DNA of 64,000 nt, from NCBI GenBank assembly GCA_027574665.1, contig CM050664.1, positions 20,541,838 through 20,605,837 of the forward strand, read 5' to 3'. Position numbers and translations under genes: made by a program. Position 1 is the stretch's first letter, and every line of letters begins with the position of its first letter. The notes under the pieces are model-generated. The model was not told the origin of the DNA, made no database searches, and was given only the letters and a program-made list of their open reading frames with translations. Origin of the DNA: Rhynochetos jubatus. Lineage: Eukaryota > Chordata > Aves > Eurypygiformes > Rhynochetidae. Below, one piece after another: positions 11,659 through 25,717 of this stretch.

Positions 11659-13251
11659 GGGATTGCAAAGGCCTGCCAAGAGGAGCACGACACTGCACAG
11701 ACATGGCTCCTTCCCCTGCTTTCCTAGCCAGAACCCAGGGGGGGCCGTGGCCGGAAACCGCGGTCGGCAACTTCTAGGGTTAGGGTTAGGGTTAGGGTCC
11801 GGAGAACCAGAAAGCCCACAGCTCCAGGGATAATTGGGATTGCAAAGGCCTGCCAAGAGGAGCACGACACTGCACAGACATGGCTCCTTCCCCTGCTTTC
11901 CTAGCCAGAACCCGGGGGGGGCCGTGGCCGGAAACCGCGGTCGGCAACTTCTAGGGTTAGGGTTAGGGTTAGGGTCCGGAGAACCAGAAAGCCCACAGCT
12001 CCAGGGATAATTGGGATTGCAAAGGCCTGCCAAGAGGAGCACGACACTGCACAGACATGGCTCCTTCCCCAGCTTTCCTAGCCAGAACCCGGGGGGGGCC
12101 GTGGCCGGAAACCGCGGTCGGCAACTTCTAGGGTTAGGGTTAGGGTTAGGGTCCGGAGAACCAGAAAGCCCACAGCTCCAGGGATAATTGGGATTGCAAA
12201 GGCCTGCCAAGAGGAGCACGACACTGCACAGACATGGCTCCTTCCCCTGCTTTCCTAGCCAGAACCCGGGGGGGGCAGTGGCCGGAAACCGCGGTCGGCA
12301 ACTTCTAGGGTTAGGGTTAGGGTTAGGGTCCGGAGAACCAGAAAGCCCACAGCTCCAGGGATAATTGGGATTGCAAAGGCCTGCCAAGAGGAGCACGACA
12401 CTGCACAGACATGGCTCCTTCCCCTGCTTTCCTAGCCAGAACCCGGGGGGGGCAGTGGCCGGAAACCGCGGTCGGCAACCTCTAGGGTTAGGGTTAGGGT
12501 TAGGGTCCGGAGAACCAGAAAGCCCACAGCTCCAGGGATAATTGGGATTGCAAAGGCCTGCCAAGAGGAGCACGACACTGCACAGACATGGCTCCTTCCC
12601 CTGCTTTCCTAGCCAGAACCCGGGGGGGGCAGTGGCCGGAAACCGCGGTCGGCAACTTCTAGGGTTAGGGTTAGGGTTAGGGTCCGGAGAACCAGAAAGC
12701 CCACAGCTCCAGGGATAATTGGGATTGCAAAGGCCTGCCAAGAGGAGCACGACACTGCACAGACATGGCTCCTTCCCCTGCTTTCCTAGCCAGAACCCGG
12801 GGGGGGCCGTGGCCGGAAACCGCGGTCGGCAACTTCTAGGGTTAGGGTTAGGGTTAGGGTCCGGAGAACCAGAAAGCCCACAGCTCCAGGGATAATTGGG
12901 ATTGCAAAGGCCTGCCAAGAGGAGCACGACACTGCACAGACATGGCTCCGTCACCAGCTTTCCTAGCCAGAACCCAGGGGGGGCCATGCCCAGAAACCGC
13001 GGTCGGCAACTTCTAGGGTTAGGGTTAGGGTTAGGGCCCGGAGAACCAGAAAGCCCACAGCTCCAGGGATAATTGGGATTGCAAAGGCCTGCCAAGAGGA
13101 GCACGACACTGCACAGACATGGCTCCTTCCCCAGCTTTCCTAGCCAGAACCCGGGGGGGGCCGTGGCCGGAAACCGCGGTCGGCAACTTCTAGGGTTAGG
13201 GTTAGGGTTAGGGTCCGGAGAACCAGAAAGCCCACAGCTCCAGGGATAATT

Positions 13252-15199
13252 GGGATTGCAAAGGCCTGCCAAGAGGAGCACGACACTGCACAGACATGGC
13301 TCCTTCCCCTGCTTTCCTAGCCAGAACCCGGGGGGGGCAGTGGCCGGAAACCGCGGTTGGCAACTTCTAGGGTTAGGGTTAGGGTTAGGGTCCGGAGAAC
13401 CAGAAAGCCCACAGCTCCAGGGATAATTGGGATTGCAAAGGCCTGCCAAGAGGAGCACGACACTGCACAGACATGGCTCCTTCCCCTGCTTTCCTAGCCA
13501 GAACCCGGGGGGGGCAGTGGCCGGAAACCGCGGTCGGCAACTTCTAGGGTTAGGGTTAGGGTTAGGGTCCGGAGAACCAGAAAGCCCACAGCTCCAGGGA
13601 TAATTGGGATTGCAAAGGCCTGCCAAGAGGAGCACGACACTGCACAGACATGGCTCCTTCCCCTGCTTTCCTAGCCAGAACCCGGGGGGGGCCGTGGCCG
13701 GAAACCGCGGTCGGCAACTTCTAGGGTTAGGGTTAGGGTTAGGGTCCGGAGAACCAGAAAGCCCACAGCTCCAGGGATAATTGGGATTGCAAAGGCCTGC
13801 CAAGAGGAGCACGACACTGCACAGACATGGCTCCTTCCCCTGCTTTCCTAGCCAGAACCCGGGGGGGGCAGTGGCCGGAAACCGCGGTCGGCAACTTCTA
13901 GGGTTAGGGTTAGGGTTAGGGTCCGGAGAACCAGAAAGCCCACAGCTCCAGGGATAATTGGGATTGCAAAGGCCTGCCAAGAGGAGCACGACACTGCACA
14001 GACATGGCTCCTTCCCCTGCTTTCCTAGCCAGAACCCGGGGGGGGGCGTGGCCGGAAACCGCGGTCGGCAACTTCTAGGGTTAGGGTTAGGGTTAGGGTC
14101 CGGAGAACCAGAAAGCCCACAGCTCCAGGGATAATTGGGATTGCAAAGGCCTGCCAAGAGGAGCACGACACTGCACCGACATGGCTCCTTCCCCTGCTTT
14201 CCTAGCCAGAACCCGGGGGGGGCAGTGGCCGGAAACCGCGGTCGGCAACTTCTAGGGTTAGGGTTAGGGTTAGGGTCTGGAGAACCAGAAAGCCCACAGC
14301 TCCAGGGATAATTGGGATTGCAAAGGCCTGCCAAGAGGAGCACGACACTGCACAGACATGGCTCCTTCCCCAGCTTTCCTAGCCAGAACCCAGGGGGGGC
14401 CGTGGCCGGAAACCACGGTCGGCAACTTCTAGGGTTAGGGTTAGGGTTAGGGTCCGGAGAACCAGAAAGCCCACAGCTCCAGGGATAATTGGGATTGCAA
14501 AGGCCTGCCAAGAGGAGCACGACACTGCACAGACATGGCTCCTTCCCCTGCTTTCCTAGCCAGAACCCAGGGGGGGCCATGCCCAGAAACCGCGGTCGGC
14601 AACTTCTAGGGTTAGGGTTAGGGTTAGGGTCCGGAGAACCAGAAAGCCCACAGCTCCAGGGATAATTGGGATTGCAAAGGCCTGCCAAGAGGAGCACGAC
14701 ACTGCACAGACATGGCTCCTTCCCCTGCTTTCCTAGCCAGAACCCAGGAGGGGCCGTGGCCGGAAACCGCGGTTGGCAACTTCTAGGGTTAGGGTTAGGG
14801 TTAGGGTCCGGAGAACCAGAAAGCCCACAGCTCCAGGGATAATTGGGATTGCAAAGGCCTGCCAAGAGGAGCACGACACTGCACAGACATGGCTCCTTCC
14901 CCAGCTTTCCTAGCCAGAACCCGGGGGGGGCAGTGGCCGGAAACCGCGGTCGGCAACTTCTAGGGTTAGGGTTAGGGTTAGGGTCCGGAGAACCAGAAAG
15001 CCCACAGCTCCAGGGATAATTGGGATTGCAAAGGCCTGCCAAGAGGAGCACGACACTGCACAGACATGGCTCCTTCCCCTGCTTTCCTAGCCAGAACCCG
15101 GGGGGGGGCCGTGGCCGGAAACCGCGGTCGGCAACTTCTAGGGTTAGGGTTAGGGTTAGGGTCCGGAGAACCAGAAAGCCCACAGCTCCAGGGATAATT
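13252..15199 (+). repeat. 11-monomer block, second copy (series 2)
   Basis: Same ordered monomers as 9711-11658, with markers at 13352, 14047, 14272 and 14742 and the terminal extra G near 15102. The nine monomers between the copies do not follow the order seen after the second copy, so this is a dispersed block duplication and not a simple 20-monomer tandem period. Confidence 0.85.
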
Positions 15200-15660
15200 G
15201 GGATTGCAAAGGCCTGCCAAGAGGAGCACGACACTGCACAGACATGGCTCCTTCCCCTGCTTTCCTAGCCAGAACCCGGGGGGGGCAGTGGCCGGAAACC
15301 GCGGTCGGCAACCTCTAGGGTTAGGGTTAGGGTTAGGGTCCGGAGAACCAGAAAGCCCACAGCTCCAGGGATAATTGGGATTGCAAAGGCCTGCCAAGAG
15401 GAGCACGACACTGCACAGACATGGCTCCTTCCCCTGCTTTCCTAGCCAGAACCCGGGGGGGGCCGTGGCCGGAAACCGCGGTCGGCAACTTCTAGGGTTA
15501 GGGTTAGGGTTAGGGTCCGGAGAACCAGAAAGCCCACAGCTCCAGGGATAATTGGGATTGCAAAGGCCTGCCAAGAGGAGCACGACACTGCACAGACATG
15601 GCTCCTTCCCCAGCTTTCCTAGCCAGAACCCGGGGGGGGCCGTGGCCGGAAACCGCGGTC

Positions 15661-15840
15661 GGCAACTTCTAGGGTTAGGGTTAGGGTTAGGGTCCGGAGA
15701 ACCAGAAAGCCCAGAGCTCCATGGATAATTGGGATTGCAAAGGCCTGCCAAGAGGAGCACGACACTGCACAGACATGGCTCCTTCCCCTGCTTTCCTAGC
15801 CAGAACCCGGGGGGGGCAGTGGCCGGAAACCGCGGTCGGC
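15661..15840 (+). repeat. Monomer junction with two private substitutions
   Basis: The tail reads CCAGAGCTCCATGG instead of CCACAGCTCCAGGG, with changes at 15714 (C to G) and 15722 (G to T). I did not see this pair elsewhere. Two close changes in one copy of a highly homogenised array suggest a single mutational event or a local sequence error. Confidence 0.8.
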
Positions 15841-16553
15841 AACTTCTAGGGTTAGGGTTAGGGTTAGGGTCCGGAGAACCAGAAAGCCCACAGCTCCAGG
15901 GATAATTGGGATTGCAAAGGCCTGCCAAGAGGAGCACGACACTGCACAGACATGGCTCCTTCCCCTGCTTTCCTAGCCAGAACCCGGGGGGGGCCGTGGC
16001 CGGAAACCGCGGTCGGCAACTTCTAGGGTTAGGGTTAGGGTTAGGGTCCGGAGAACCAGAAAGCCCACAGCTCCAGGGATAATTGGGATTGCAAAGGCCT
16101 GCCAAGAGGAGCACGACACTGCACAGACATGGCTCCTTCCCCAGCTTTCCTAGCCAGAACCCAGGGGGGGCCGTGGCCGGAAACCGCGGTCGGCAACTTC
16201 TAGGGTTAGGGTTAGGGTTAGGGTCCGGAGAACCAGAAAGCCCACAGCTCCAGGGATAATTGGGATTGCAAAGGCCTGCCAAGAGGAGCACGACACTGCA
16301 CAGACATGGCTCCTTCCCCTGCTTTCCTAGCCAGAACCCGGGGGGGGCCGTGGCCGGAAACCGCGGTCGGCAACTTCTAGGGTTAGGGTTAGGGTTAGGG
16401 TCCGGAGAACCAGAAAGCCCACAGCTCCAGGGATAATTGGGATTGCAAAGGCCTGCCAAGAGGAGCACGACACTGCACAGACATGGCTCCTTCCCCTGCT
16501 TTCCTAGCCAGAACCTGGGTGGGGCAGTGGCCGGAAACCGCGGTCGGCAACTT

Positions 16554-16583
16554 CTAGGGTTAGGGTTAGGGTTAGGGTCAGGG
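16554..16583 (+). repeat. Telomeric tract with an extra variant hexamer TCAGGG
   Basis: CTAGGG, three TTAGGG and then TCAGGG at 16578-16583, giving a 183 bp monomer. TCAGGG is a known telomere variant repeat in humans. The same monomer also has an interrupted G-run (CCTGGGTGGGG just upstream), so it is doubly atypical. Confidence 0.95.
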
Positions 16584-19500
16584 TCCGGAGAACCAGAAAG
16601 CCCACAGCTCCAGGGATAATTGGGATTGCAAAGGCCTGCCAAGAGGAGCACGACACTGCACAGACATGGCTCCTTCCCCTGCTTTCCTAGCCAGAACCCG
16701 GGGGGGGCCGTGGCCGGAAACCGCGGTCGGCAACTTCTAGGGTTAGGGTTAGGGTTAGGGTCCGGAGAACCAGAAAGCCCACAGCTCCAGGGATAATTGG
16801 GATTGCAAAGGCCTGCCAAGAGGAGCACGACACTGCACAGACATGGCTCCTTCCCCTGCTTTCCTAGCCAGAACCCGGGGGGGGCCGTGGCCGGAAACCG
16901 CGGTCGGCAACTTCTAGGGTTAGGGTTAGGGTTAGGGTCCGGAGAACCAGAAAGCCCACAGCTCCAGGGATAATTGGGATTGCAAAGGCCTGCCAAGAGG
17001 AGCACGACACTGCACAGACATGGCTCCGTCCCCAGCTTTCCTAGCCAGAACCCAGGGGGGGCCATGCCCAGAAACCGCGGTCGGCAACTTCTAGGGTTAG
17101 GGTTAGGGTTAGGGTCCGGAGAACCAGAAAGCCCACAGCTCCAGGGATAATTGGGATTGCAAAGGCCTGCCAAGAGGAGCACGACACTGCACAGACATGG
17201 CTCCTTCCCCTGCTTTCCTAGCCAGAACCCGGGGGGGGCCGTGGCCGGAAACCGCGGTCGGCAACTTCTAGGGTTAGGGTTAGGGTTAGGGTCCGGAGAA
17301 CCAGAAAGCCCACAGCTCCAGGGATAATTGGGATTGCAAAGGCCTGCCAAGAGGAGCACGACACTGCACAGACATGGCTCCTTCCCCTGCTTTCCTAGCC
17401 AGAACCCAGGGGGGGCCATGCCCAGAAACCGCGGTCGGCAACTTCTAGGGTTAGGGTTAGGGTTAGGGTCCGGAGAACCAGAAAGCCCACAGCTCCAGGG
17501 ATAATTGGGATTGCAAAGGCCTGCCAAGAGGAGCACGACACTGCACAGACATGGCTCCTTCCCCTGCTTTCCTAGCCAGAACCCAGGGGGGGCCGTGGCC
17601 GGAAACCGCGGTCGGCAACTTCTAGGGTTAGGGTTAGGGTTAGGGTCCGGAGAACCAGAAAGCCCACAGCTCCAGGGATAATTGGGATTGCAAAGGCCTG
17701 CCAAGAGGAGCACGACACTGCACAGACATGGCTCCTTCCCCTGCTTTCCTAGCCAGAACCCGGGGGGGGCCGTGGCCGGAAACCGCGGTCGGCAACTTCT
17801 AGGGTTAGGGTTAGGGTTAGGGTCCGGAGAACCAGAAAGCCCACAGCTCCAGGGATAATTGGGATTGCAAAGGCCTGCCAAGAGGAGCACGACACTGCAC
17901 AGACATGGCTCCTTCCCCTGCTTTCCTAGCCAGAACCCAGGGGGGGCCGTGGCCGGAAACCGCGGTCGGCAACTTCTAGGGTTAGGGTTAGGGTTAGGGT
18001 CCGGAGAACCAGAAAGCCCACAGCTCCAGGGATAATTGGGATTGCAAAGGCCTGCCAAGAGGAGCACGACACTGCACAGACATGGCTCCTTCCCCTGCTT
18101 TCCTAGCCAGAACCCGGGGGGGGCCATGGCCGGAAACCGCGGTCGGCAACTTCTAGGGTTAGGGTTAGGGTTAGGGTCCGGAGAACCAGAAAGCCCACAG
18201 CTCCAGGGATAATTGGGATTGCAAAGGCCTGCCAAGAGGAGCACGACACTGCACCGACATGGCTCCTTCCCCAGCTTTCCTAGCCAGAACCCGGGGGGGG
18301 CCGTGGCCGGAAACCGCGGTCGGCAACTTCTAGGGTTAGGGTTAGGGTTAGGGTCCGGAGAACCAGAAAGCCCACAGCTCCAGGGATAATTGGGATTGCA
18401 AAGGCCTGCCAAGAGGAGCACGACACTGCACAGACATGGCTCCTTCCCCAGCTTTCCTAGCCAGAACCCAGGGGGGGCCGTGGCCGGAAACCGCGGTCGG
18501 CAACTTCTAGGGTTAGGGTTAGGGTTAGGGTCCGGAGAACCAGAAAGCCCACAGCTCCAGGGATAATTGGGATTGCAAAGGCCTGCCAAGAGGAGCACGA
18601 CACTGCACAGACATGGCTCCTTCCCCTGCTTTCCTAGCCAGAACCCGGGGGGGGGCGTGGCCGGAAACCGCGGTCGGCAACTTCTAGGGTTAGGGTTAGG
18701 GTTAGGGTCCGGAGAACCAGAAAGCCCACAGCTCCAGGGATAATTGGGATTGCAAAGGCCTGCCAAGAGGAGCACGACACTGCACCGACATGGCTCCTTC
18801 CCCTGCTTTCCTAGCCAGAACCCGGGGGGGGCAGTGGCCGGAAACCGCGGTCGGCAACTTCTAGGGTTAGGGTTAGGGTTAGGGTCCGGAGAACCAGAAA
18901 GCCCACAGCTCCAGGGATAATTGGGATTGCAAAGGCCTGCCAAGAGGAGCACGACACTGCACAGACATGGCTCCTTCCCCAGCTTTCCTAGCCAGAACCC
19001 AGGGGGGGCCGTGGCCGGAAACCACGGTCGGCAACTTCTAGGGTTAGGGTTAGGGTTAGGGTCCGGAGAACCAGAAAGCCCACAGCTCCAGGGATAATTG
19101 GGATTGCAAAGGCCTGCCAAGAGGAGCACGACACTGCACAGACATGGCTCCTTCCCCTGCTTTCCTAGCCAGAACCCAGGGGGGGGCCATGCCCAGAAAC
19201 CGCGGTCGGCAAGTTCTAGGGTTAGGGTTAGGGTTAGGGTCCGGAGAACCAGAAAGCCCACAGCTCCAGGGATAATTGGGATTGCAAAGGCCTGCCAAGA
19301 GGAGCACGACACTGCACAGACATGGCTCCTTCCCCTGCTTTCCTAGCCAGAACCCGGGGGGGGCCGTGGCCGGAAACCGCGGTCGGCAACTTCTAGGGTT
19401 AGGGTTAGGGTTAGGGTCCGGAGAACCAGAAAGCCCACAGCTCCAGGGATAATTGGGATTGCAAAGGCCTGCCAAGAGGAGCACGACACTGCACAGACAT

Positions 19501-22500
19501 GGCTCCTTCCCCTGCTTTCCTAGCCAGAACCCGGGGGGGGCCGTGGCCGGAAACCGCGGTCGGCAACTTCTAGGGTTAGGGTTAGGGTTAGGGTCCGGAG
19601 AACCAGAAAGCCCACAGCTCCAGGGATAATTGGGATTGCAAAGGCCTGCCAAGAGGAGCACGACACTGCACAGACATGGCTCCTTCCCCTGCTTTCCTAG
19701 CCAGAACCCGGGGGGGGCCGTGGCCGGAAACCGCGGTCGGCAACTTCTAGGGTTAGGGTTAGGGTTAGGGTCCGGAGAACCAGAAAGCCCACAGCTCCAG
19801 GGATAATTGGGATTGCAAAGGCCTGCCAAGAGGAGCACGACACTGCACAGGCATGGCTCCTTCCCCTGCTTTCCTAGCCAGAACCCGGGGGGGGCAGTGG
19901 CCGGAAACCGCGGTCGGCAACTTCTAGGGTTAGGGTTAGGGTTAGGGTCCGGAGAACCAGAAAGCCCACAGCTCCAGGGATAATTGGGATTGCAAAGGCC
20001 TGCCAAGAGGAGCACGACACTGCACAGACATGGCTCCTTCCCCTGCTTTCCTAGCCAGAACCCGGGGGGGGCCGTGGCCGGAAACCGCGGTCGGCAACTT
20101 CTAGGGTTAGGGTTAGGGTTAGGGTCCGGAGAACCAGAAAGCCCACAGCTCCAGGGATAATTGGGATTGCAAAGGCCTGCCAAGAGGAGCACGACACTGC
20201 ACAGACATGGCTCCTTCCCCTGCTTTCCTAGCCAGAACCCGGGGGGGGCCGTGGCCGGAAACCGCGGTCGGCAACTTCTAGGGTTAGGGTTAGGGTTAGG
20301 GTCCGGAGAACCAGAAAGCCCACAGCTCCAGGGATAATTGGGATTGCAAAGGCCTGCCAAGAGGAGCACGACACTGCACAGACATGGCTCCTTCCCCAGC
20401 TTTCCTAGCCAGAACCCAGGGGGGGCCATGCCCAGAAACCGCGGTCGGCAACTTCTAGGGTTAGGGTTAGGGTTAGGGTCCGGAGAACCAGAAAGCCCAC
20501 AGCTCCAGGGATAATTGGGATTGCAAAGGCCTGCCAAGAGGAGCACGACACTGCACAGACATGGCTCCTTCCCCTGCTTTCCTAGCCAGAACCCGGGGGG
20601 GGCCGTGGCCGGAAACCGCGGTCGGCAACTTCTAGGGTTAGGGTTAGGGTTAGGGTCCGGAGAACCAGAAAGCCCACAGCTCCAGGGATAATTGGGATTG
20701 CAAAGGCCTGCCAAGAGGAGCACGACACTGCACAGACATGGCTCCTTCCCCTGCTTTCCTAGCCAGAACCCAGGGGGGGCCATGCCCAGAAACCGCGGTC
20801 GGCAACTTCTAGGGTTAGGGTTAGGGTTAGGGTCCGGAGAACCAGAAAGCCCACAGCTCCAGGGATAATTGGGATTGCAAAGGCCTGCCAAGAGGAGCAC
20901 GACACTGCACAGACATGGCTCCTTCCCCTGCTTTCCTAGCCAGAACCCAGGGGGGGCCGTGGCCGGAAACCGCGGTCGGCAACTTCTAGGGTTAGGGTTA
21001 GGGTTAGGGTCCGGAGAACCAGAAAGCCCACAGCTCCAGGGATAATTGGGATTGCAAAGGCCTGCCAAGAGGAGCACGACACTGCACAGACATGGCTCCT
21101 TCCCCTGCTTTCCTAGCCAGAACCCGGGGGGGGCCGTGGCCGGAAACCGCGGTCGGCAACTTCTAGGGTTAGGGTTAGGGTTAGGGTCCGGAGAACCAGA
21201 AAGCCCACAGCTCCAGGGATAATTGGGATTGCAAAGGCCTGCCAAGAGGAGCACGACACTGCACAGACATGGCTCCTTCCCCTGCTTTCCTAGCCAGAAC
21301 CCAGGGGGGGCCGTGGCCGGAAACCGCGGTCGGCAACTTCTAGGGTTAGGGTTAGGGTTAGGGTCCGGAGAACCAGAAAGCCCACAGCTCCAGGGATAAT
21401 TGGGATTGCAAAGGCCTGCCAAGAGGAGCACGACACTGCACAGACATGGCTCCTTCCCCTGCTTTCCTAGCCAGAACCCGGGGGGGGCCGTGGCCGGAAA
21501 CCGCGGTCGGCAACTTCTAGGGTTAGGGTTAGGGTTAGGGTCCGGAGAACCAGAAAGCCCACAGCTCCAGGGATAATTGGGATTGCAAAGGCCTGCCAAG
21601 AGGAGCACGACACTGCACCGACATGGCTCCTTCCCCAGCTTTCCTAGCCAGAACCCGGGTGGGGCCGTGGCCGGAAACCGCAGTCGGCAACTTCTAGGGT
21701 TAGGGTTAGGGTTAGGGTCCGGAGAACCAGAAAGCCCACAGCTCCAGGGATAATTGGGATTGCAAAGGCCTGCCAAGAGGAGCACGACACTGCACAGACA
21801 TGGCTCCTTCCCCAGCTTTCCTAGCCAGAACCCAGGGGGGGCCGTGGCCGGAAACCGCGGTCGGCAACTTCTAGGGTTAGGGTTAGGGTTAGGGTCCGGA
21901 GAACCAGAAAGCCCACAGCTCCAGGGATAATTGGGATTGCAAAGGCCTGCCAAGAGGAGCACGACACTGCACAGACATGGCTCCTTCCCCTGCTTTCCTA
22001 GCCAGAACCCGGGGGGGGGCGTGGCCGGAAACCGCGGTCGGCAACTTCTAGGGTTAGGGTTAGGGTTAGGGTCCGGAGAACCAGAAAGCCCACAGCTCCA
22101 GGGATAATTGGGATTGCAAAGGCCTGCCAAGAGGAGCACGACACTGCACCGACATGGCTCCTTCCCCTGCTTTCCTAGCCAGAACCCGGGGGGGGCAGTG
22201 GCCGGAAACCGCGGTCGGCAACTTCTAGGGTTAGGGTTAGGGTTAGGGTCCGGAGAACCAGAAAGCCCACAGCTCCAGGGATAATTGGGATTGCAAAGGC
22301 CTGCCAAGAGGAGCGCGACACTGCACAGACATGGCTCCTTCCCCAGCTTTCCTAGCCAGAACCCAGGGGGGGCCGTGGCCGGAAACCACGGTCGGCAACT
22401 TCTAGGGTTAGGGTTAGGGTTAGGGTCCGGAGAACCAGAAAGCCCACAGCTCCAGGGATAATTGGGATTGCAAAGGCCTGCCAAGAGGAGCACGACACTG

Positions 22501-23109
22501 CACAGACATGGCTCCTTCTCCTGCTTTCCTAGCCAGAACCCAGGGGGGGCCATGCCCAGAAACCGCGGTCGGCAACTTCTAGGGTTAGGGTTAGGGTTAG
22601 GGTCCGGAGAACCAGAAAGCCCACAGCTCCAGGGATAATTGGGATTGCAAAGGCCTGCCAAGAGGAGCACGACACTGCACAGACATGGCTCCTTCCCCTG
22701 CTTTCCTAGCCAGAACCCAGGGGGGGCCGTGGCCGGAAACCGCGGTCGGCAACTTCTAGGGTTAGGGTTAGGGTTAGGGTCCGGAGAACCAGAAAGCCCA
22801 CAGCTCCAGGGATAATTGGGATTGCAAAGGCCTGCCAAGAGGAGCACGACACTGCACAGACATGGCTCCTTCCCCAGCTTTCCTAGCCAGAACCCAGGGG
22901 GGGCCGTGGCCGGAAACCACGGTCGGCAACTTCTAGGGTTAGGGTTAGGGTTAGGGTCCGGAGAACCAGAAAGCCCACAGCTCCAGGGATAATTGGGATT
23001 GCAAAGGCCTGCCAAGAGGAGCACGACACTGCACAGACATGGCTCCTTCCCCTGCTTTCCTAGCCAGAACCCAGGGGGGGCCGTGCCCAGAAACCGCGGT
23101 CGGCAACTT

Positions 23110-23127
23110 CTAGGGTTAGGGTTAGGG
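23110..23127 (+). repeat. Contracted telomeric tract (2 TTAGGG)
   Basis: A two-TTAGGG tract in a monomer with CCGTGCCCAG but with CAACTTC, unlike the CAAGTTC of the 7714 and 9301 copies. It is the last contracted tract seen; none occurs in the remaining 41 kb. Confidence 0.95.
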
Positions 23128-25717
23128 TCCGGAGAACCAGAAAGCCCACAGCTCCAGGGATAATTGGGATTGCAAAGGCCTGCCAAGAGGAGCACGACAC
23201 TGCACAGACATGGCTCCTTCCCCAGCTTTCCTAGCCAGAACCCAGGGGGGGCCGTGGCCGGAAACCACGGTCGGCAACTTCTAGGGTTAGGGTTAGGGTT
23301 AGGGTCCGGAGAACCAGAAAGCCCACAGCTCCAGGGATAATTGGGATTGCAAAGGCCTGCCAAGAGGAGCACGACACTGCACAGACATGGCTCCTTCCCC
23401 TGCTTTCCTAGCCAGAACCCAGGGGGGGCCATGCCCAGAAACCGCGGTCGGCAACTTCTAGGGTTAGGGTTAGGGTTAGGGTCCGGAGAACCAGAAAGCC
23501 CACAGCTCCAGGGATAATTGGGATTGCAAAGGCCTGCCAAGAGGAGCACGACACTGCACAGACATGGCTCCTTCCCCTGCTTTCCTAGCCAGAACCCAGG
23601 AGGGGCCGTGGCCGGAAACCGCGGTTGGCAACTTCTAGGGTTAGGGTTAGGGTTAGGGTCCGGAGAACCAGAAAGCCCACAGCTCCAGGGATAATTGGGA
23701 TTGCAAAGGCCTGCCAAGAGGAGCACGACACTGCACAGACATGGCTCCTTCCCCTGCTTTCCTAGCCAGAACCCAGGGGGGGCCGTGGCCGGAAACCGCG
23801 GTTGGCAACTTCTAGGGTTAGGGTTAGGGTTAGGGTCCGGAGAACCAGAAAGCCCACAGCTCCAGGGATAATTGGGATTGCAAAGGCCTGCCAAGAGGAG
23901 CACGACACTGCACAGACATGGCTCCTTCCCCTGCTTTCCTAGCCAGAACCCGGGGGGGGCCGTGGCCGGAAACCGCGGTCGGCAACTTCTAGGGTTAGGG
24001 TTAGGGTTAGGGTCCGGAGAACCAGAAAGCCCACAGCTCCAGGGATAATTGGGATTGCAAAGGCCTGCCAAGAGGAGCACGACACTGCACAGACATGGCT
24101 CCTTCCCCAGCTTTCCTAGCCAGAACCCAGGGGGGGCCATGCCCAGAAACCGCGGTCGGCAACTTCTAGGGTTAGGGTTAGGGTTAGGGTCCGGAGAACC
24201 AGAAAGCCCACAGCTCCAGGGATAATTGGGATTGCAAAGGCCTGCCAAGAGGAGCACGACACTGCACAGACATGGCTCCTTCCCCTGCTTTCCTAGCCAG
24301 AACCCGGGGGGGGCCGTGGCCGGAAACCGCGGTCGGCAACTTCTAGGGTTAGGGTTAGGGTTAGGGTCCGGAGAACCAGAAAGCCCACAGCTCCAGGGAT
24401 AATTGGGATTGCAAAGGCCTGCCAAGAGGAGCACGACACTGCACAGACATGGCTCCTTCCCCTGCTTTCCTAGCCAGAACCCGGGGGGGGCCGTGGCCGG
24501 AAACCGCGGTCGGCAACTTCTAGGGTTAGGGTTAGGGTTAGGGTCCGGAGAACCAGAAAGCCCACAGCTCCAGGGATAATTGGGATTGCAAAGGCCTGCC
24601 AAGAGGAGCACGACACTGCACCGACATGGCTCCTTCCCCAGCTTTCCTAGCCAGAACCCGGGGGGGGCCGTGGCCGGAAACCGCGGTCGGCAACTTCTAG
24701 GGTTAGGGTTAGGGTTAGGGTCCGGAGAACCAGAAAGCCCACAGCTCCAGGGATAATTGGGATTGCAAAGGCCTGCCAAGAGGAGCACGACACTGCACAG
24801 ACATGGCTCCTTCCCCTGCTTTCCTAGCCAGAACCCAGGGGGGGCCGTGCCCAGAAACCGCGGTCGGCAACTTCTAGGGTTAGGGTTAGGGTTAGGGTCC
24901 GGAGAACCAGAAAGCCCACAGCTCCAGGGATAATTGGGATTGCAAAGGCCTGCCAAGAGGAGCACGACACTGCACAGACATGGCTCCTTCCCCTGCTTTC
25001 CTAGCCAGAACCCGGGGGGGGCCGTGGCCGGAAACCGCGGTCGGCAACTTCTAGGGTTAGGGTTAGGGTTAGGGTCCGGAGAACCAGAAAGCCCACAGCT
25101 CCAGGGATAATTGGGATTGCAAAGGCCTGCCAAGAGGAGCACGACACTGCACAGACATGGCTCCTTCCCCTGCTTTCCTAGCCAGAACCCGGGGGGGGCC
25201 GTGGCCGGAAACCGCGGTCGGCAACTTCTAGGGTTAGGGTTAGGGTTAGGGTCCGGAGAACCAGAAAGCCCACAGCTCCAGGGATAATTGGGATTGCAAA
25301 GGCCTGCCAAGAGGAGCACGACACTGCACAGACATGGCTCCTTCCCCAGCTTTCCTAGCCAGAACCCGGGGGGGGCCGTGGCCGGAAACCACGGTCGGCA
25401 ACTTCTAGGGTTAGGGTTAGGGTTAGGGTCCGGAGAACCAGAAAGCCCACAGCTCCAGGGATAATTGGGATTGCAAAGGCCTGCCAAGAGGAGCACGACA
25501 CTGCACAGACATGGCTCCTTCCCCTGCTTTCCTAGCCAGAACCCAGGGGGGGCCATGCCCAGAAACCGCGGTCGGCAACTTCTAGGGTTAGGGTTAGGGT
25601 TAGGGTCCGGAGAACCAGAAAGCCCACAGCTCCAGGGATAATTGGGATTGCAAAGGCCTGCCAAGAGGAGCACGACACTGCACAGACATGGCTCCTTCCC
25701 CTGCTTTCCTAGCCAGA

